Shown here: in pieces, positions 39,973 to 50,299 of the stretch
How positions within the stretch are numbered: the first letter of the stretch is position 1
Layout of the letters: every line of letters begins with the position of its first letter
Source of the DNA: Trypanosoma brucei gambiense DAL972
Lineage: Eukaryota > Euglenozoa > Kinetoplastea > Trypanosomatida > Trypanosomatidae
Length of the DNA: 64,000 bases
Direction of reading: 5' to 3'
NCBI RefSeq assembly: GCF_000210295.1
Contig: NC_026737.1
Location: 558,001-622,000, forward strand
Made by a program: the position numbers and the translations under genes
The notes under the pieces: model-generated
Told to the model about the DNA's origin: nothing
The model's database searches: none
What the model saw: only the letters and a program-made list of their open reading frames with translations

Positions 39973-40965
39973 CTTCGGTTTGCAACTGCCGACATCCACG
40001 CGATGTGGCGGAGCACGGGCATTCGAGGATGGAATAATGTGTGAGATGCGGCGTATAAACATGATTTTCCGTTGAGATTTGTGCCTTGACGCTGAAGCGG
40101 AGTGTGGAAATGGTGTGGCCGCGGTATTTTGTCTGCCATGACAGCGTTCATGGTAATATGTCCTCTAGTTGAGCATTATTTGTGGCTATTGGAAAGTTTG
40201 TTGATGATTGGAGGCGACGAGCTAATGGGTTTTATTTCTTCACGGAACTGATAGTACCGCTGGAGATGTTCACGGGATTTATTGAGGGGTAGAGTTGTGA
40301 CAAGGACGGGAATCTAACCCTTTCTCTTTTTAAAAGAAACATATTGGAACACCGGCGGATGCCAAACACCTGCCGGTCACTTTCGTGATGGGTAACAAGC
40401 AGTTTGTACGTAGCTATCATCTACCTGTGAAATGAACAACCGTTATGTTGAAGTCACTTTGATTTTACAATCTGTTGCGCACTCAGAGAAAAGAGGGTAA
40501 GTGGCAGTACCCTTCTAAATTGTGGCGGTCTCCTCTTGGCTCGAGGTACACTTAACGTATCAACTTAGCGGGATATGTATTTCTCACACAGTAAGTGTAT
40601 TTTTACGGTTAGACGTGCCTTTATTTTCAGCCAATGTGCTGTCCAACGTTCCGTCTTGAGTGGCGGAGGTTGGGACTGGTGGTTGGTAGGGATTCATAAC
40701 CCCGTCGTGCGTCGTGTGAGTAATCATGATTCTTTTTTGTTGTTGTTGTTTTTGCCGGGTGTCGATGCAAGGAGGAACAAGGTGTCCTCACGTACTTTCT
40801 TTCTTTTTAAAAAAAAAAATCTTGTCGACGACCCTCCTCTTTTATATGTTTCTTTTTTTTTGGGGGGGGGGGAAGTGCCCGAGGGCCCCGACAAGTTAAC
40901 GGGGAAAAGGAAAAAAGTGAAAGGGTGGGAAAGGGCAGAAGGAGGCGGAAGGAACATTCGCCACC
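39973..40965. other. intergenic spacer, no gene seen
   Basis: T-rich runs at about 40732-40755 and 40850-40860 precede AGs near 40770 and at 40874-40875. The ATG at 40966 is the first after the latter. A short poly-A and a poly-G run flank the T tract. Confidence 0.6.
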
Positions 40966-42120
40966 ATGTTTTCACAAACGCGCTGTTCCGCATGCATCGG
41001 GAAAGAGCTGTACAGCAGAGCGTCGACACTTCCACGCGACTTTTACGAAGCGTGCGCGAATCACTTCGGCATTAAGATGCACCAAGAGACATTTATTGGT
41101 GTGCGATCCTCACAGATCCGAGGGTTGTTTCTAAGCCCCAGCATTAATAAACCGCTAGAGGCAAACAAACCCATTGCAACCATTCCTCTTAGTAGTCTAT
41201 ACACAGTGACGAATATCCACACTAAACCAGACACACTGCACCATGTGACACTAAGCAATGTTCGTGACGCAATACGTGATGTTGAATTCAAAGCGATGAC
41301 GTCACAGTTCTACCTTGGTCTGCAAATGAGTGCAATTATAAGCTCACTTCCAGACATAACACGGGCTCAGAATGCGGAAGAGATGGAGCGCATCACGCAG
41401 ATTCTTCGCGGGGGTGCCATGCCTTGGGCGCGATTAATTGATGATGAAGATTTCAATGAGCAGTTCGTCTTCGGCATGTACGGTATGGCGCTAGACAGCT
41501 GGCAGCGGCAGAGCTACGAGGAAATGACTAAAGTGTTCCATCGCAACATTACCTCCATCCACGAAAAGACAAACCCACCCTTCTCCGTTGATACATTTAG
41601 GCGCATCACCCGACTGATACTTGCGCGGGCAGAACACTTTCCACCACTGGAATATTACAACGGTTCCGCGTTGTGGCGTCGTGTCCTCCGTTTCATGCGG
41701 CGCTGGTCCAAAATTCCAGAACCTTCAGAACTGTGCCTCGTGCCACTATTGGATCTGGTAAATCATTCCAATCGGCCGAATTGTGCCATCCGTATTGGGC
41801 CCAGTGCTGCCATGGATGGCCGTCCCGCCGTCACGATTTACTCCATTGCACGCATTAACCCCGGACAGGAGATTTGCAGACACTACAACTTCGCTATCAA
41901 CAGGCCTAACGCACTTTTTCGTTATGGGTTCCTTCCTTTTGATCTTATTTCTATTGTGGAACATGACGCCATTGATGAGTATTTGGTGAAGAATCAGCAT
42001 ATGTTACGCGAAGAAACTGAGGAGGCCCAAATCAAACGTGCGAAGGAACGGGCGGAGCTCCAGCGGCTCGAGCAAATTTTTCAAAAAGCCCGCTCAGGGA
42101 GTGTGCCAGCGGATTCGTAA
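40966..42120 (+). CDS. SET-domain protein lysine methyltransferase-like (SETD3/6, Rubisco-LSMT type)
   Basis: This 384-residue protein has a split SET domain of the plant-type LSMT/SETD3/SETD6 group, which methylates non-histone proteins with S-adenosylmethionine. The N-SET strand is at about 40-75 (VRSSQIRGLFLS, IATIPLSSLYTV). A helical insert follows (about 95-255). The C-terminal SET core reads LVPLLDLVNHSNRPNC with Asn266-His267, then a strand VTIYSIARINPGQEICRHYN (about 287-308) and FRYGFLP, the usual place of the catalytic Tyr. The C-terminus is charged and helical. The N-terminus (MFSQTRCSACIGKELYSR) is basic and could target mitochondria. The substrate cannot be predicted; the group includes enzymes acting on ribosomal proteins, actin and cytochrome c. 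Confidence 0.86.
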   Translation: MFSQTRCSACIGKELYSRASTLPRDFYEACANHFGIKMHQETFIGVRSSQIRGLFLSPSINKPLEANKPIATIPLSSLYTVTNIHTKPDTLHHVTLSNVRDAIRDVEFKAMTSQFYLGLQMSAIISSLPDITRAQNAEEMERITQILRGGAMPWARLIDDEDFNEQFVFGMYGMALDSWQRQSYEEMTKVFHRNITSIHEKTNPPFSVDTFRRITRLILARAEHFPPLEYYNGSALWRRVLRFMRRWSKIPEPSELCLVPLLDLVNHSNRPNCAIRIGPSAAMDGRPAVTIYSIARINPGQEICRHYNFAINRPNALFRYGFLPFDLISIVEHDAIDEYLVKNQHMLREETEEAQIKRAKERAELQRLEQIFQKARSGSVPADS

Positions 42121-42990
42121 GTGTGTTCACGTGTCAAAATATTTAAAAAGAATTCAGGGGGTGCCACCGCGTCTATGATTATGTTTGATGTTGTTATTGT
42201 TGGCTGAACTTGTATTTGTGTATTGTATTCTGTGGTAGTTCTCCATATGATGGCTTAGCGCGCATTTATTTGTCGTGCTTTCGGTCACCGAAGGCGTAAA
42301 CTTTGGATACCGCTGTGAGTTGTTTTTGGTGTTGTGTTACCTTATGGAATGTTGTTGAAAAGGCACACTTCTTGCATTTATCGTTCGTTCAAGTAATTGC
42401 TTGCACGCAAGTAACAGTAACGTCATTGGTGTTGGTGTTGAGGGATTTTGGCGGCTCAAAGATGTGGAGTATCGTCAATTCACAACGGTTGCATGGGTTT
42501 TTCTGGTAACCTCCGCGTTTGCCTCCCGTGTGATTCGATCTTTTTTTCTCCACAATGCTATTGCCATTGCAACACAAAGCTGCCGCATGCGTCCGTTAGC
42601 AGCGTATACAAATTTCCCCTCTATGATGTGAGTCTTTTTCTTTTTTTCTTAAAAAATAAAAGTTCGTTGTCCCCCTCTTTTGCTTACCCGACACACTGTT
42701 AGAGAGACATGGAATTATGTGCTTCTGCTTTTCTCTCCTACCAACTATGAGGCTGTTAAGTTTTTGATCAACTTTTTTGCCAGTGAACTAACGTCGCGCG
42801 AGTTTAAACAGGTGTAATAAAAAGAAAAAAGGACAAAATAAAAAAGAGGTTAAAGTCAACCTCTCACACAAGGAAAATACACGTTGAAGGACAGAGGAGG
42901 AAACAACGTTAGCATATAACAACGACACCAACAATAACATCAAAGAAGGAGAGAAGAGCAGCAAATAATTTATTTTTGGCGCACTCACAC
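42121..42990. other. intergenic spacer, no gene seen
   Basis: Several short pyrimidine tracts are present. The run ending CAG at 42781-42783 is the best acceptor for the next gene: no ATG lies between it and 42991. The 5' UTR would be 207 bases and purine-rich. Confidence 0.6.
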
Positions 42991-44232
42991 ATGACGATGA
43001 AGCGCCCTTCTTTTCTTCTTGCGAGCCTTTTGTTTTTGGCAATTGGCAGCACTGTCATAGAAGCCTTCCCCTTCACAGCCTCCTCTGGTGTTGTGGAGCT
43101 AACCCCTGCGACTTTCAACAGCTTCCTCGGCTCTCACAAACCCGTTTTTATCCTTTTCTACGCACCGTGGTGTGGGCACTGCAAGCGCCTTCACCCGGAG
43201 TGGGAAAAGTTTGCCAAATCTGTCGAGGGAATTGTTCGTGTGGGTGCTGTGAATGCCGATGAGCACCAGCAACTTGGCCAACAATTCAACCTGCGCGGTT
43301 TCCCTACGGTTAAGTTTTGGGGTTTGGGAGAAAAGCGTGCCAATGCAGCTATGGACTACGCCGGTGAGCGCAGCGCGGGAGCCATTCAATCGCAAGCCAT
43401 CAGTCTCATCAATGCACCAGGAATCAAGACGGTGAAAAAAGCTGAGGAGTTACGCGAGGCGGCTCAGGCGGCACCAGAGAAGAAGGCTGTTGTACTATTC
43501 AGTGCTAAAAGCCGCGTGCCGCCAATTTATGCCGTTCTTTCGCTCTCACCGCGACTCAAGTCGATGCCGTTTTACTTTGCAGGGGAGCAAGAAAAGTCTG
43601 GATTCGCTTCAGAATTTGGCGTAAGTAAACTTCCAGCCATTGTTGTCCTCAACACCACCGCTGGCGAAGTGAAGCCGGTGATATACCCGGGGAAGAAAGT
43701 TGCTTATGAGCCCATTGCAAAGTTTTTACTGGCCTGTGCAAACGATGCTTACGATGAGGCTAACTTCTCCTTGGAGGGTGGTGAGAGTGAGCAAGCTACA
43801 AAGAAGGGTGCTGCAAAGTTGGCGCTGCCAGTCCGGCCGCTCCCCGCGTCAGCTCATGGTCTCGAGAATTTTTGCTCCCCTGACGCACGGAAGAAGACTG
43901 AGCGAACGCCACTGTGTGTGATTTCACTCACTTCTGAGTTTTCGCTTAACGACGTGCATAAAACCTTCAGCAATGAGCCGCTTGTTTTCTTCGAGGCTGG
44001 GGATGCTCGTGATATCCTTCTTGGGGCCCTTCGGGGAAAGCTGGGACTAGAGAAGATTGCAGACAAACTGAAGGACGACAAGGAACACAGCGCACTTCTG
44101 CTTCGCGCCTCCAAGCAGGGCACCGTACACTACAGACTCGTTGGAGGCGTAAACACAGCTGAAACTCTCAGCTCAGTCTTACAAATGGTTGTATCAGGCG
44201 AGATATCCCTCACGAAGGAGCAGCCGAAGTAA
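42991..44232 (+). CDS. protein disulfide isomerase family member with one CGHC thioredoxin domain
   Basis: This 413-residue ER protein forms and rearranges disulfides in secretory cargo. The signal peptide is clear (about 1-28, LLASLLFLAIGS core). The first thioredoxin domain (about 30-145) has the active site APWCGHCKRLHPEW with Cys61 and Cys64, and the cis-Pro loop GFPTVKFW. A second domain (about 150-260) has the thioredoxin pattern and a cis-Pro-like KLPAIVV, but no CxxC. A third region (about 285-413) is also thioredoxin-like in spacing, without active site. The C-terminus ends KEQPK, so no KDEL-type retention signal is present. The family fit is nearest to the P5/PDIA6 group, but with only one active domain. 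The start is the first ATG after CAG 42783; ATG 42997 would also serve. Confidence 0.88.
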   Translation: MTMKRPSFLLASLLFLAIGSTVIEAFPFTASSGVVELTPATFNSFLGSHKPVFILFYAPWCGHCKRLHPEWEKFAKSVEGIVRVGAVNADEHQQLGQQFNLRGFPTVKFWGLGEKRANAAMDYAGERSAGAIQSQAISLINAPGIKTVKKAEELREAAQAAPEKKAVVLFSAKSRVPPIYAVLSLSPRLKSMPFYFAGEQEKSGFASEFGVSKLPAIVVLNTTAGEVKPVIYPGKKVAYEPIAKFLLACANDAYDEANFSLEGGESEQATKKGAAKLALPVRPLPASAHGLENFCSPDARKKTERTPLCVISLTSEFSLNDVHKTFSNEPLVFFEAGDARDILLGALRGKLGLEKIADKLKDDKEHSALLLRASKQGTVHYRLVGGVNTAETLSSVLQMVVSGEISLTKEQPK

Positions 44233-45600
44233 CTTGTTGGAATGGAATGCATCGTAACGGTGCCACCGGATTTGAGTGACGGTGCCAGTTGCTGCAAACT
44301 TTGGAACAGGTGCGGTTGTGGTGTATCTTCTTGTGCGCTAGACTGTCCATGATGGGCGCAAGAGAAATCGAACAGGGGACAGTCGTGGGGGAACAATAAA
44401 TCAAGACGAAAAAAAAAGGAACCGAGTCGAAAGCGTTGAACCTGCAACGATTACTTCTTGGGAGTAAACGAAGCATGCGGTTAAAAAAAAAAAAGAAACA
44501 AAAGTATGATGGGAAGAGTGGAGAAAGGTCTTAACTATGTTTTCCACACACACACACACACACTTTCCATGCTCTCTATTCTCGCTTCTTTCTTTGATGT
44601 TTCCATTTGCGGCTTTTTGCTGTTCAGCCCCTCGTGTGTGCATCAGCTCCTGTCGCTCAGTAAAGTGTATGTTTGCCAACGGAAGGGAAGTTCACCGAAT
44701 GAAAGTGCCGATGGAACCGGTTTCCGACAGCGTGACGGGTGTTACCTTGATGATGAAGGAGAGAAGTAAAGGAGAAGAGATGCACAGAAGCCGAAAGAAA
44801 AAAACGAAGATATGTTAGGTACACCTCTGTCAATGATATTATTATTATTACTCCTATTATTGTCTTATTTTATTACTGTCTCTATTTTCTGTTTCACAAA
44901 GTGCACAACCGGCTACAGTACTCCATAACCGGGCCGGAACTGTCGTGTGCTCAACAACTTACCACTCTGGCTCTCCCATAAAATTTCACTTTCCTTGTAC
45001 CCGAGTTTCCAATCACTTACGTGTCAATGTATATCCTTCTATTTTTTTCTTCTTTTGTTTTACTTTACTAATATTTTTTTTTTTGATTTAGCTTCTCACC
45101 GTCCCTCTCACGTCCTCCTCCTGCGGGAGAAATTCTCATTCGCCCCCTTATACTCTTCGTTCGGGTTTATTACCAGTTCGAATTACGAAGTGTCGGAAGG
45201 CGGATCTTGGAACTGCGTAAGGGACGAAAGAAGAGAGGGCCCTCCAAAATTGACGCACAACCTTTGAAGAGATCGCTGCGTACAGTCATACCATTGTGTC
45301 ATTTCTGTTGTTGCTATTATTGTCCCGCAAATTTGGCTCCTTTGCTTTGTTGGTAAACTTCCCTTACGCGAGTGAGTGCTATATAATACACCGAAGAGAT
45401 CGCCAACGTAGGAAGAAAAGAAGAAAGAAAGGAAGAGGTAAAGAGATAGCGAGAGAAAAGGGGAGTAGTTGGAGAGAGTTCCGTGCTGTAAGAACGACGA
45501 TAGAAGAATAACGTTTTGATTTTCCCCCTCCTTTATAAACACGGTTTACACGCAAACAAATAAGAAAAAGAGGGAGGAGGAAGCTGAAAGAGTGGAAGCT
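44233..45600. other. intergenic spacer, no gene seen
   Basis: The spacer contains a CA run (about 44546-44563), T and A homopolymers, and a pyrimidine tract (about 45513-45536) followed by AAG at 45562-45564. The ATG at 45601 is the first after this AG. Open frames on either strand show no credible product. Confidence 0.6.
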
Positions 45601-48600
45601 ATGGGTGCTTGCATAGCCGCACTAAGAGGGAAGGTCGCGGGTAAAACAAATGATTCAGACGGGATTGGCGACCAGTCGCTACCGACCGCGGAGAGTACAG
45701 ATGATAGTGTCAACAACCGTAATGGAAAGTTCAATAAATGCATCCGTGGAGAAGAGAGCATTTCCTCGGGGGATATGCACGGCAAAGAGGGCAGCGACTT
45801 AAGTAAGTCGCTAACGAGTTTATGGGGGGTTCTCTCCAAAACAGAATTTGCTGACTTCTTTCGAGCACATCCCGAATTGTTGAAGTCCAATTCAGCTGCC
45901 GTCATGTGCACTGGCGCGTTTCGTCCCGGAGAACTTGTCGGGGCATATTGCGTAGTGAAGGAACTTCCAGGGGGAACGGTGGGTCGAAGTTTTTTGGTTA
46001 AAGCTGTGGACGACAGTGGCCCACCGACGCCCACCGTCACGACACCTGAGGTTGAAGATTCTGGTAAACGGGAGTTTGTGTTTAAGGTGATGACATTTAT
46101 TAACCGTAAGAACTTGGTGGAACCGGTATTAGACGATAAGAGGGCTCTTATGAACCTGACAGGTGACGGTTTACTTCGCCCAGTCCATTTGCTACTCGAC
46201 GAAGGGAATGAAACAGTGATATCTGTTACCCCTTTTTTGAAGGAAGGTTCGTGCGCTCGTCTTGCCGGAAAGCTTGAAGAGGATCGGTTACTGTCTATAC
46301 TGCGTGATGTTGCAAGTGCTCTCCGTCTTCTTCATTCGCACAATATATACCACTGTAACCTGAAGTTGGAAAACGTTCTTTTGAGGGAGGATGGGAAAGC
46401 CTGCCTTGCCGACGCAGCGTTGTGGCGTATATTCTCTACACAGAGCCGTGATTGCCTTCTCTTTAATGGTGAACTCGCGTGCATGCCTCCCGAGATGTTC
46501 ATGATTGATGAAGCTGACAACCAGTCGAAGGACGCGAGCAAAGTAGACATTTGGGGGTTTGGGCTGTTCATGTACCGTCTGGCGTACGGGCGAGAGCCGT
46601 TTGACATTGAAGGAAAGGCACTTGAACAAGTCTGTGAACTAGTTTCTGTTGATAGGCTCCAGTTTCCTCAACGCAACTGGAGCATCGCGAGTTCGCTTGA
46701 GGATGCCATCCGTGTTTGTCTTGACGATGATCCGGAACGTCGACCAACAGTTCCGGGGTTGTTTAGCTTCTCATTGTTTCGGAACTACAATTTTAATTCT
46801 GTTGTGGCTGGAGGAAGTGTTGGGTTACCGGGATTCAGGGCGTCGCATAATGATACTGGACCAAGTGGTGGGCGCTCTGGCTCGGATAACTACATTAGGT
46901 GGGCATACCCAAGGTATCATTGGCGGAAGAACGTGTCACTCGACGAAATGCTCGGGTCTGGAGGCATCTGTGAAACATATCGGGTGCACCTGCGGCGGCA
47001 TCCATCTAAGCAGTTCGTAATGAAGGTGCTAAAACGGTCAGTACTGAAGGCTGCCTCACAATACAGAATCAGCACAGACGATCTGCGTCACGCACTAGCT
47101 GTTTCGCGACTTATCAACCATCCTAACGTATTAAACCTGCTGGAGATTGTGGACTCGAGGGACGGGTGCTTTGCTTCGCAGCAGCTGGCTAAAAGCAGGT
47201 TTCTTTACGCGGAGTTTCCCCCGTTGCTGAATCACAAAAACCCTCTCTTCACACTGAAACAGATGCTCGCCGATGTCCTCCAGGGGCTTTTCGTGCTTCA
47301 CCTAAATGGTGTGCCGCATCTCCGTCTGACACCATCAAACATTTTTTATGAGCTGGGCGTTGGTTTTAGGGTTTCGGACTTTGGTCCTTTGTTCCTTGCA
47401 CGGGAGGAAATTGTCGAAAGTATGGAAACAGACCAACCACTGTATAGTGTACCACAGTGGGTGGTTGACGATTTAAAGGTGCCGATCCACATGTCGAGAT
47501 TCAGTCTTGACGTTTTCTGTGTTGGTTTACTGGCCGCTTCAGCACTCCCTTCAGTTCTGCATGAAGACTGGTACCGATTTTCTAATTCAGAGGGGTGTAT
47601 TCTTGATGTGAAGGGGGTTTGTGAGAAGGTAAAGAATGCCTCCCTTTATCTTAAGCCGATGCTCGTGGACTTTATCCTCCAAGCGCTAACTAACCCCGCA
47701 ACAACTGTGAGGGACTTGATGAATCATTCATATTTGAGCGACGCGATCGACGTCAGCAGGCTCGACGAGATGAAACCGCTGAACATATCGCCTGCTGATA
47801 TGGAGATGGCCGTGTCAGAGAGGTTTACCACCACTGACGAATCCGGACTATGGAATGTTCTCGGTCACGACCCAGCGGCAGGGAATGGCCACTTGTGGTG
47901 CTCAATGTTCCGCAACGAAGCACTGCCCGACGGCTGCATACGGTCTGGCATTCAATCTGTTAATGAAGTTGCAGCTGCAAGGCGGGTTCCTTTTGTTAAG
48001 AAACTCGTTTGCGGGCTGTGCCGGTGTGAATTACCCATAGTTTTATTTCTATGCGATAAGTGTGACGATTACATACGCTGCGCCAAGTGTTCGTTAGTGG
48101 ATACACACGCCGACGACCACAAACTCAGCCCACATCTTGTCCACACCGTCGGGCAGGATGGGGTTGATGGCAACTTTTTTGCTTTATTGGTGCCAACATG
48201 CAATATATGTGTCGCGCAGTCACTGGAAGCCCTAGAAATGCAGGCCAACCTGCCACACGGAACGCTGACGAAAGATATCACCACCCAATCAGTTACTGCG
48301 GAGCGAGCCCTACGGCGGCTAACACTTGCGAAGTTGAATCCAGGCCCCAAGGTACTTCCCAAAGTCTCGGATACTGAAGGTGAGACTTGGGAGGAGGAAG
48401 TTGCAAGCTGCCGCGAGACTCGAAACACTGAGCTGTTGTTGCATCAATTTGAACTGAACACTGTACCGAAGGAGCTGTTTGACCCGCCGCTGCTTCACGT
48501 GGCGAGTATTGACCTTAGTTACAACAAGTTAACCAGCCTTCCCGACGATCTGGCCCTTCTTTGCAACTTGAGAAGTGTTTCCGTTGCGCATAATGCTCTG

Positions 48601-49461
48601 ACTGTTCTACCAGACAGCATGGGTGAACTCCGTCAACTAGATCGTTTAGACGCGAGCCACAATAAACTAAAGGACCTGCCGTTAACATTTGTCAAACTAC
48701 GCAAGTTGAGCACTGTCACCTTAGACTTCAATGAATTTTCGGGGTTGCCTCGCGTTTTGGACGATCTCATTGTTGCCACCGCATCGACACCGCAGCTTTC
48801 CACCATTTATTTAGCCGAGAACACCAACATAACAAGGTTCCCCGATTACACGAACCTTGCAATCTTACCCACGCTTAAGTTGGCCTTAGACAACGAACCC
48901 AGTGTTTATCAAACGTATCTCAATGAAAACCTTGCAGAAAAGCTACCCAACATTGGCATGCTTTGGAATAAAATATATCCAGATCGAATCGTTGATAACG
49001 TGTTTTGTGGGAGCTTGCGCACCACTCAATCACAGGTGGTGTACGATAAACTTGGCATAAAAAACCTCTTGACAGTGGGAAGGGACCTCGTTCCCGTCCC
49101 TCCGGTTGGTGGAAAACATCTCGTTATCTCATTAGATGATATTGAGGAGGCGGATATCCGTTGTACATTTGATGAGGCTGTCAACTTCATTGATATGAGT
49201 GTGGAAAAAGGTGAAGGGTGTTTGGTCCACTGCTTCGCCGGACTCTCGCGTTCCGCCACGACAGTAATAGCATACTTCATGATGAAGAGAGGCATGAGAC
49301 TTGGCGATGCGTACCAGCTAACGAAAAGGGGCCGACCTTCTATTTACCCCAATGAGGGTTTCTTTAGGCAAATGATTGAACTGGATGGTGAGTTGTTCCC
49401 CGATGACCCGCCACTGCAACTGGAGGACATTGGAAGAGAAAGTCCCAATGTAAGGGTGTAG
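45601..49461 (+). CDS. tandem pseudokinase - zinc finger - LRR - dual-specificity phosphatase protein
   Basis: The protein has 1286 residues. The start MGACIAALRG fits N-myristoylation at Gly2 with palmitoylation at Cys4, so membrane anchoring is likely. Kinase-like domain 1 (about 105-395) keeps the ATP-site Lys162 but has HCN (251-253) for HRD and DAA (271-273) for DFG. Kinase-like domain 2 (about 440-715) keeps Lys475 and DFG (593-595) but has HLR (573-575) for HRD. Both are therefore probably catalytically dead. A cysteine-rich zinc finger follows (Cys804, 807, then CDKCDDYIRCAKC near 819-831, and His residues near 836-845), then leucine-rich repeats (about 965-1065). The C-terminal phosphatase domain (about 1120-1270) has the intact signature HCFAGLSRSAT with Cys1211. 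The phosphatase should be active on phospho-Tyr or phospho-Ser/Thr. Confidence 0.88.
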   Translation: MGACIAALRGKVAGKTNDSDGIGDQSLPTAESTDDSVNNRNGKFNKCIRGEESISSGDMHGKEGSDLSKSLTSLWGVLSKTEFADFFRAHPELLKSNSAAVMCTGAFRPGELVGAYCVVKELPGGTVGRSFLVKAVDDSGPPTPTVTTPEVEDSGKREFVFKVMTFINRKNLVEPVLDDKRALMNLTGDGLLRPVHLLLDEGNETVISVTPFLKEGSCARLAGKLEEDRLLSILRDVASALRLLHSHNIYHCNLKLENVLLREDGKACLADAALWRIFSTQSRDCLLFNGELACMPPEMFMIDEADNQSKDASKVDIWGFGLFMYRLAYGREPFDIEGKALEQVCELVSVDRLQFPQRNWSIASSLEDAIRVCLDDDPERRPTVPGLFSFSLFRNYNFNSVVAGGSVGLPGFRASHNDTGPSGGRSGSDNYIRWAYPRYHWRKNVSLDEMLGSGGICETYRVHLRRHPSKQFVMKVLKRSVLKAASQYRISTDDLRHALAVSRLINHPNVLNLLEIVDSRDGCFASQQLAKSRFLYAEFPPLLNHKNPLFTLKQMLADVLQGLFVLHLNGVPHLRLTPSNIFYELGVGFRVSDFGPLFLAREEIVESMETDQPLYSVPQWVVDDLKVPIHMSRFSLDVFCVGLLAASALPSVLHEDWYRFSNSEGCILDVKGVCEKVKNASLYLKPMLVDFILQALTNPATTVRDLMNHSYLSDAIDVSRLDEMKPLNISPADMEMAVSERFTTTDESGLWNVLGHDPAAGNGHLWCSMFRNEALPDGCIRSGIQSVNEVAAARRVPFVKKLVCGLCRCELPIVLFLCDKCDDYIRCAKCSLVDTHADDHKLSPHLVHTVGQDGVDGNFFALLVPTCNICVAQSLEALEMQANLPHGTLTKDITTQSVTAERALRRLTLAKLNPGPKVLPKVSDTEGETWEEEVASCRETRNTELLLHQFELNTVPKELFDPPLLHVASIDLSYNKLTSLPDDLALLCNLRSVSVAHNALTVLPDSMGELRQLDRLDASHNKLKDLPLTFVKLRKLSTVTLDFNEFSGLPRVLDDLIVATASTPQLSTIYLAENTNITRFPDYTNLAILPTLKLALDNEPSVYQTYLNENLAEKLPNIGMLWNKIYPDRIVDNVFCGSLRTTQSQVVYDKLGIKNLLTVGRDLVPVPPVGGKHLVISLDDIEEADIRCTFDEAVNFIDMSVEKGEGCLVHCFAGLSRSATTVIAYFMMKRGMRLGDAYQLTKRGRPSIYPNEGFFRQMIELDGELFPDDPPLQLEDIGRESPNVRV

Positions 49462-49514
49462 TGCCAATGGCGTGCTAGCATAAACATGCTTTTCCGGAGT
49501 CAATGGGCCGATGC

Positions 49515-49553
49515 CTAAATATATATATATATTTATTTATATATATATATATG
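49515..49553. repeat. TA-rich microsatellite
   Basis: Two blocks of AT repeats separated by TTTATTTA, shortly after the phosphatase gene. Confidence 0.85.
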
Positions 49554-50128
49554 CACATATTCATGAGACGACCGTTTCTTTTCTCCCTATTCTTTCTATT
49601 ATTCGCTCTCTTTTTTTTTTGCGTGCAGTGATTTACTCTAACTTCTTATCGCTGTTGATGGACCTCCCATTTTAGTACGCCACCACTTTATTTTATTTTT
49701 TGCTTATTGTTGGTGACTTTCCCCTCTCCTCCTTTCCTTTTCTTCTTCTTTATTCGATATCCATGTGTGTTTGTATTTTATTTCACTTGGCTGTTACTCG
49801 CATCGTCCATATCACATATCTCTCTCCCATCTGCTGACTCGGTTTCTCTCACCTCCACACCACTCCCTCCTCTTCCCGGCAGCGGAAAAAAAAATGAGCA
49901 TGTGTCCGAGTTAATGGTGGTGTGTTTATGCGCAGGGAAGAGAATCTATATAAATATAAATATATATATATATGTTTATGTGCTTATATACTTCAAATCT
50001 AAATGGTCAGATTGCAGTGAAAACTATAATTGTTTGCTGTATTTTCAATGTAATTTTTTTTTTCTTGAGGGGAAGATAAATAGCGTTTTCATCCATCTAC
50101 CTTCCCGCGTGTTAGCGACCTTTTCTAT

Positions 50129-50299
<171 letters not shown>

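Noticed and set aside
40198..40251. C-box-like and D-box-like pair suggesting a C/D snoRNA
   Set aside because: The C box does not fit fully, no terminal stem is visible and the spacing is short.
45183..45542. 119-codon frame on the minus strand
   Set aside because: It is the complement of a purine-rich 5' leader, gives a Ser/Leu/Phe-rich peptide, and opposes the direction of all genes.
45592..45600. Start of the pseudokinase-phosphatase at GTG 45592
   Set aside because: GTG is not a normal start in trypanosomes. ATG 45601 is the first after the splice acceptor and gives a plausible acylation signal.
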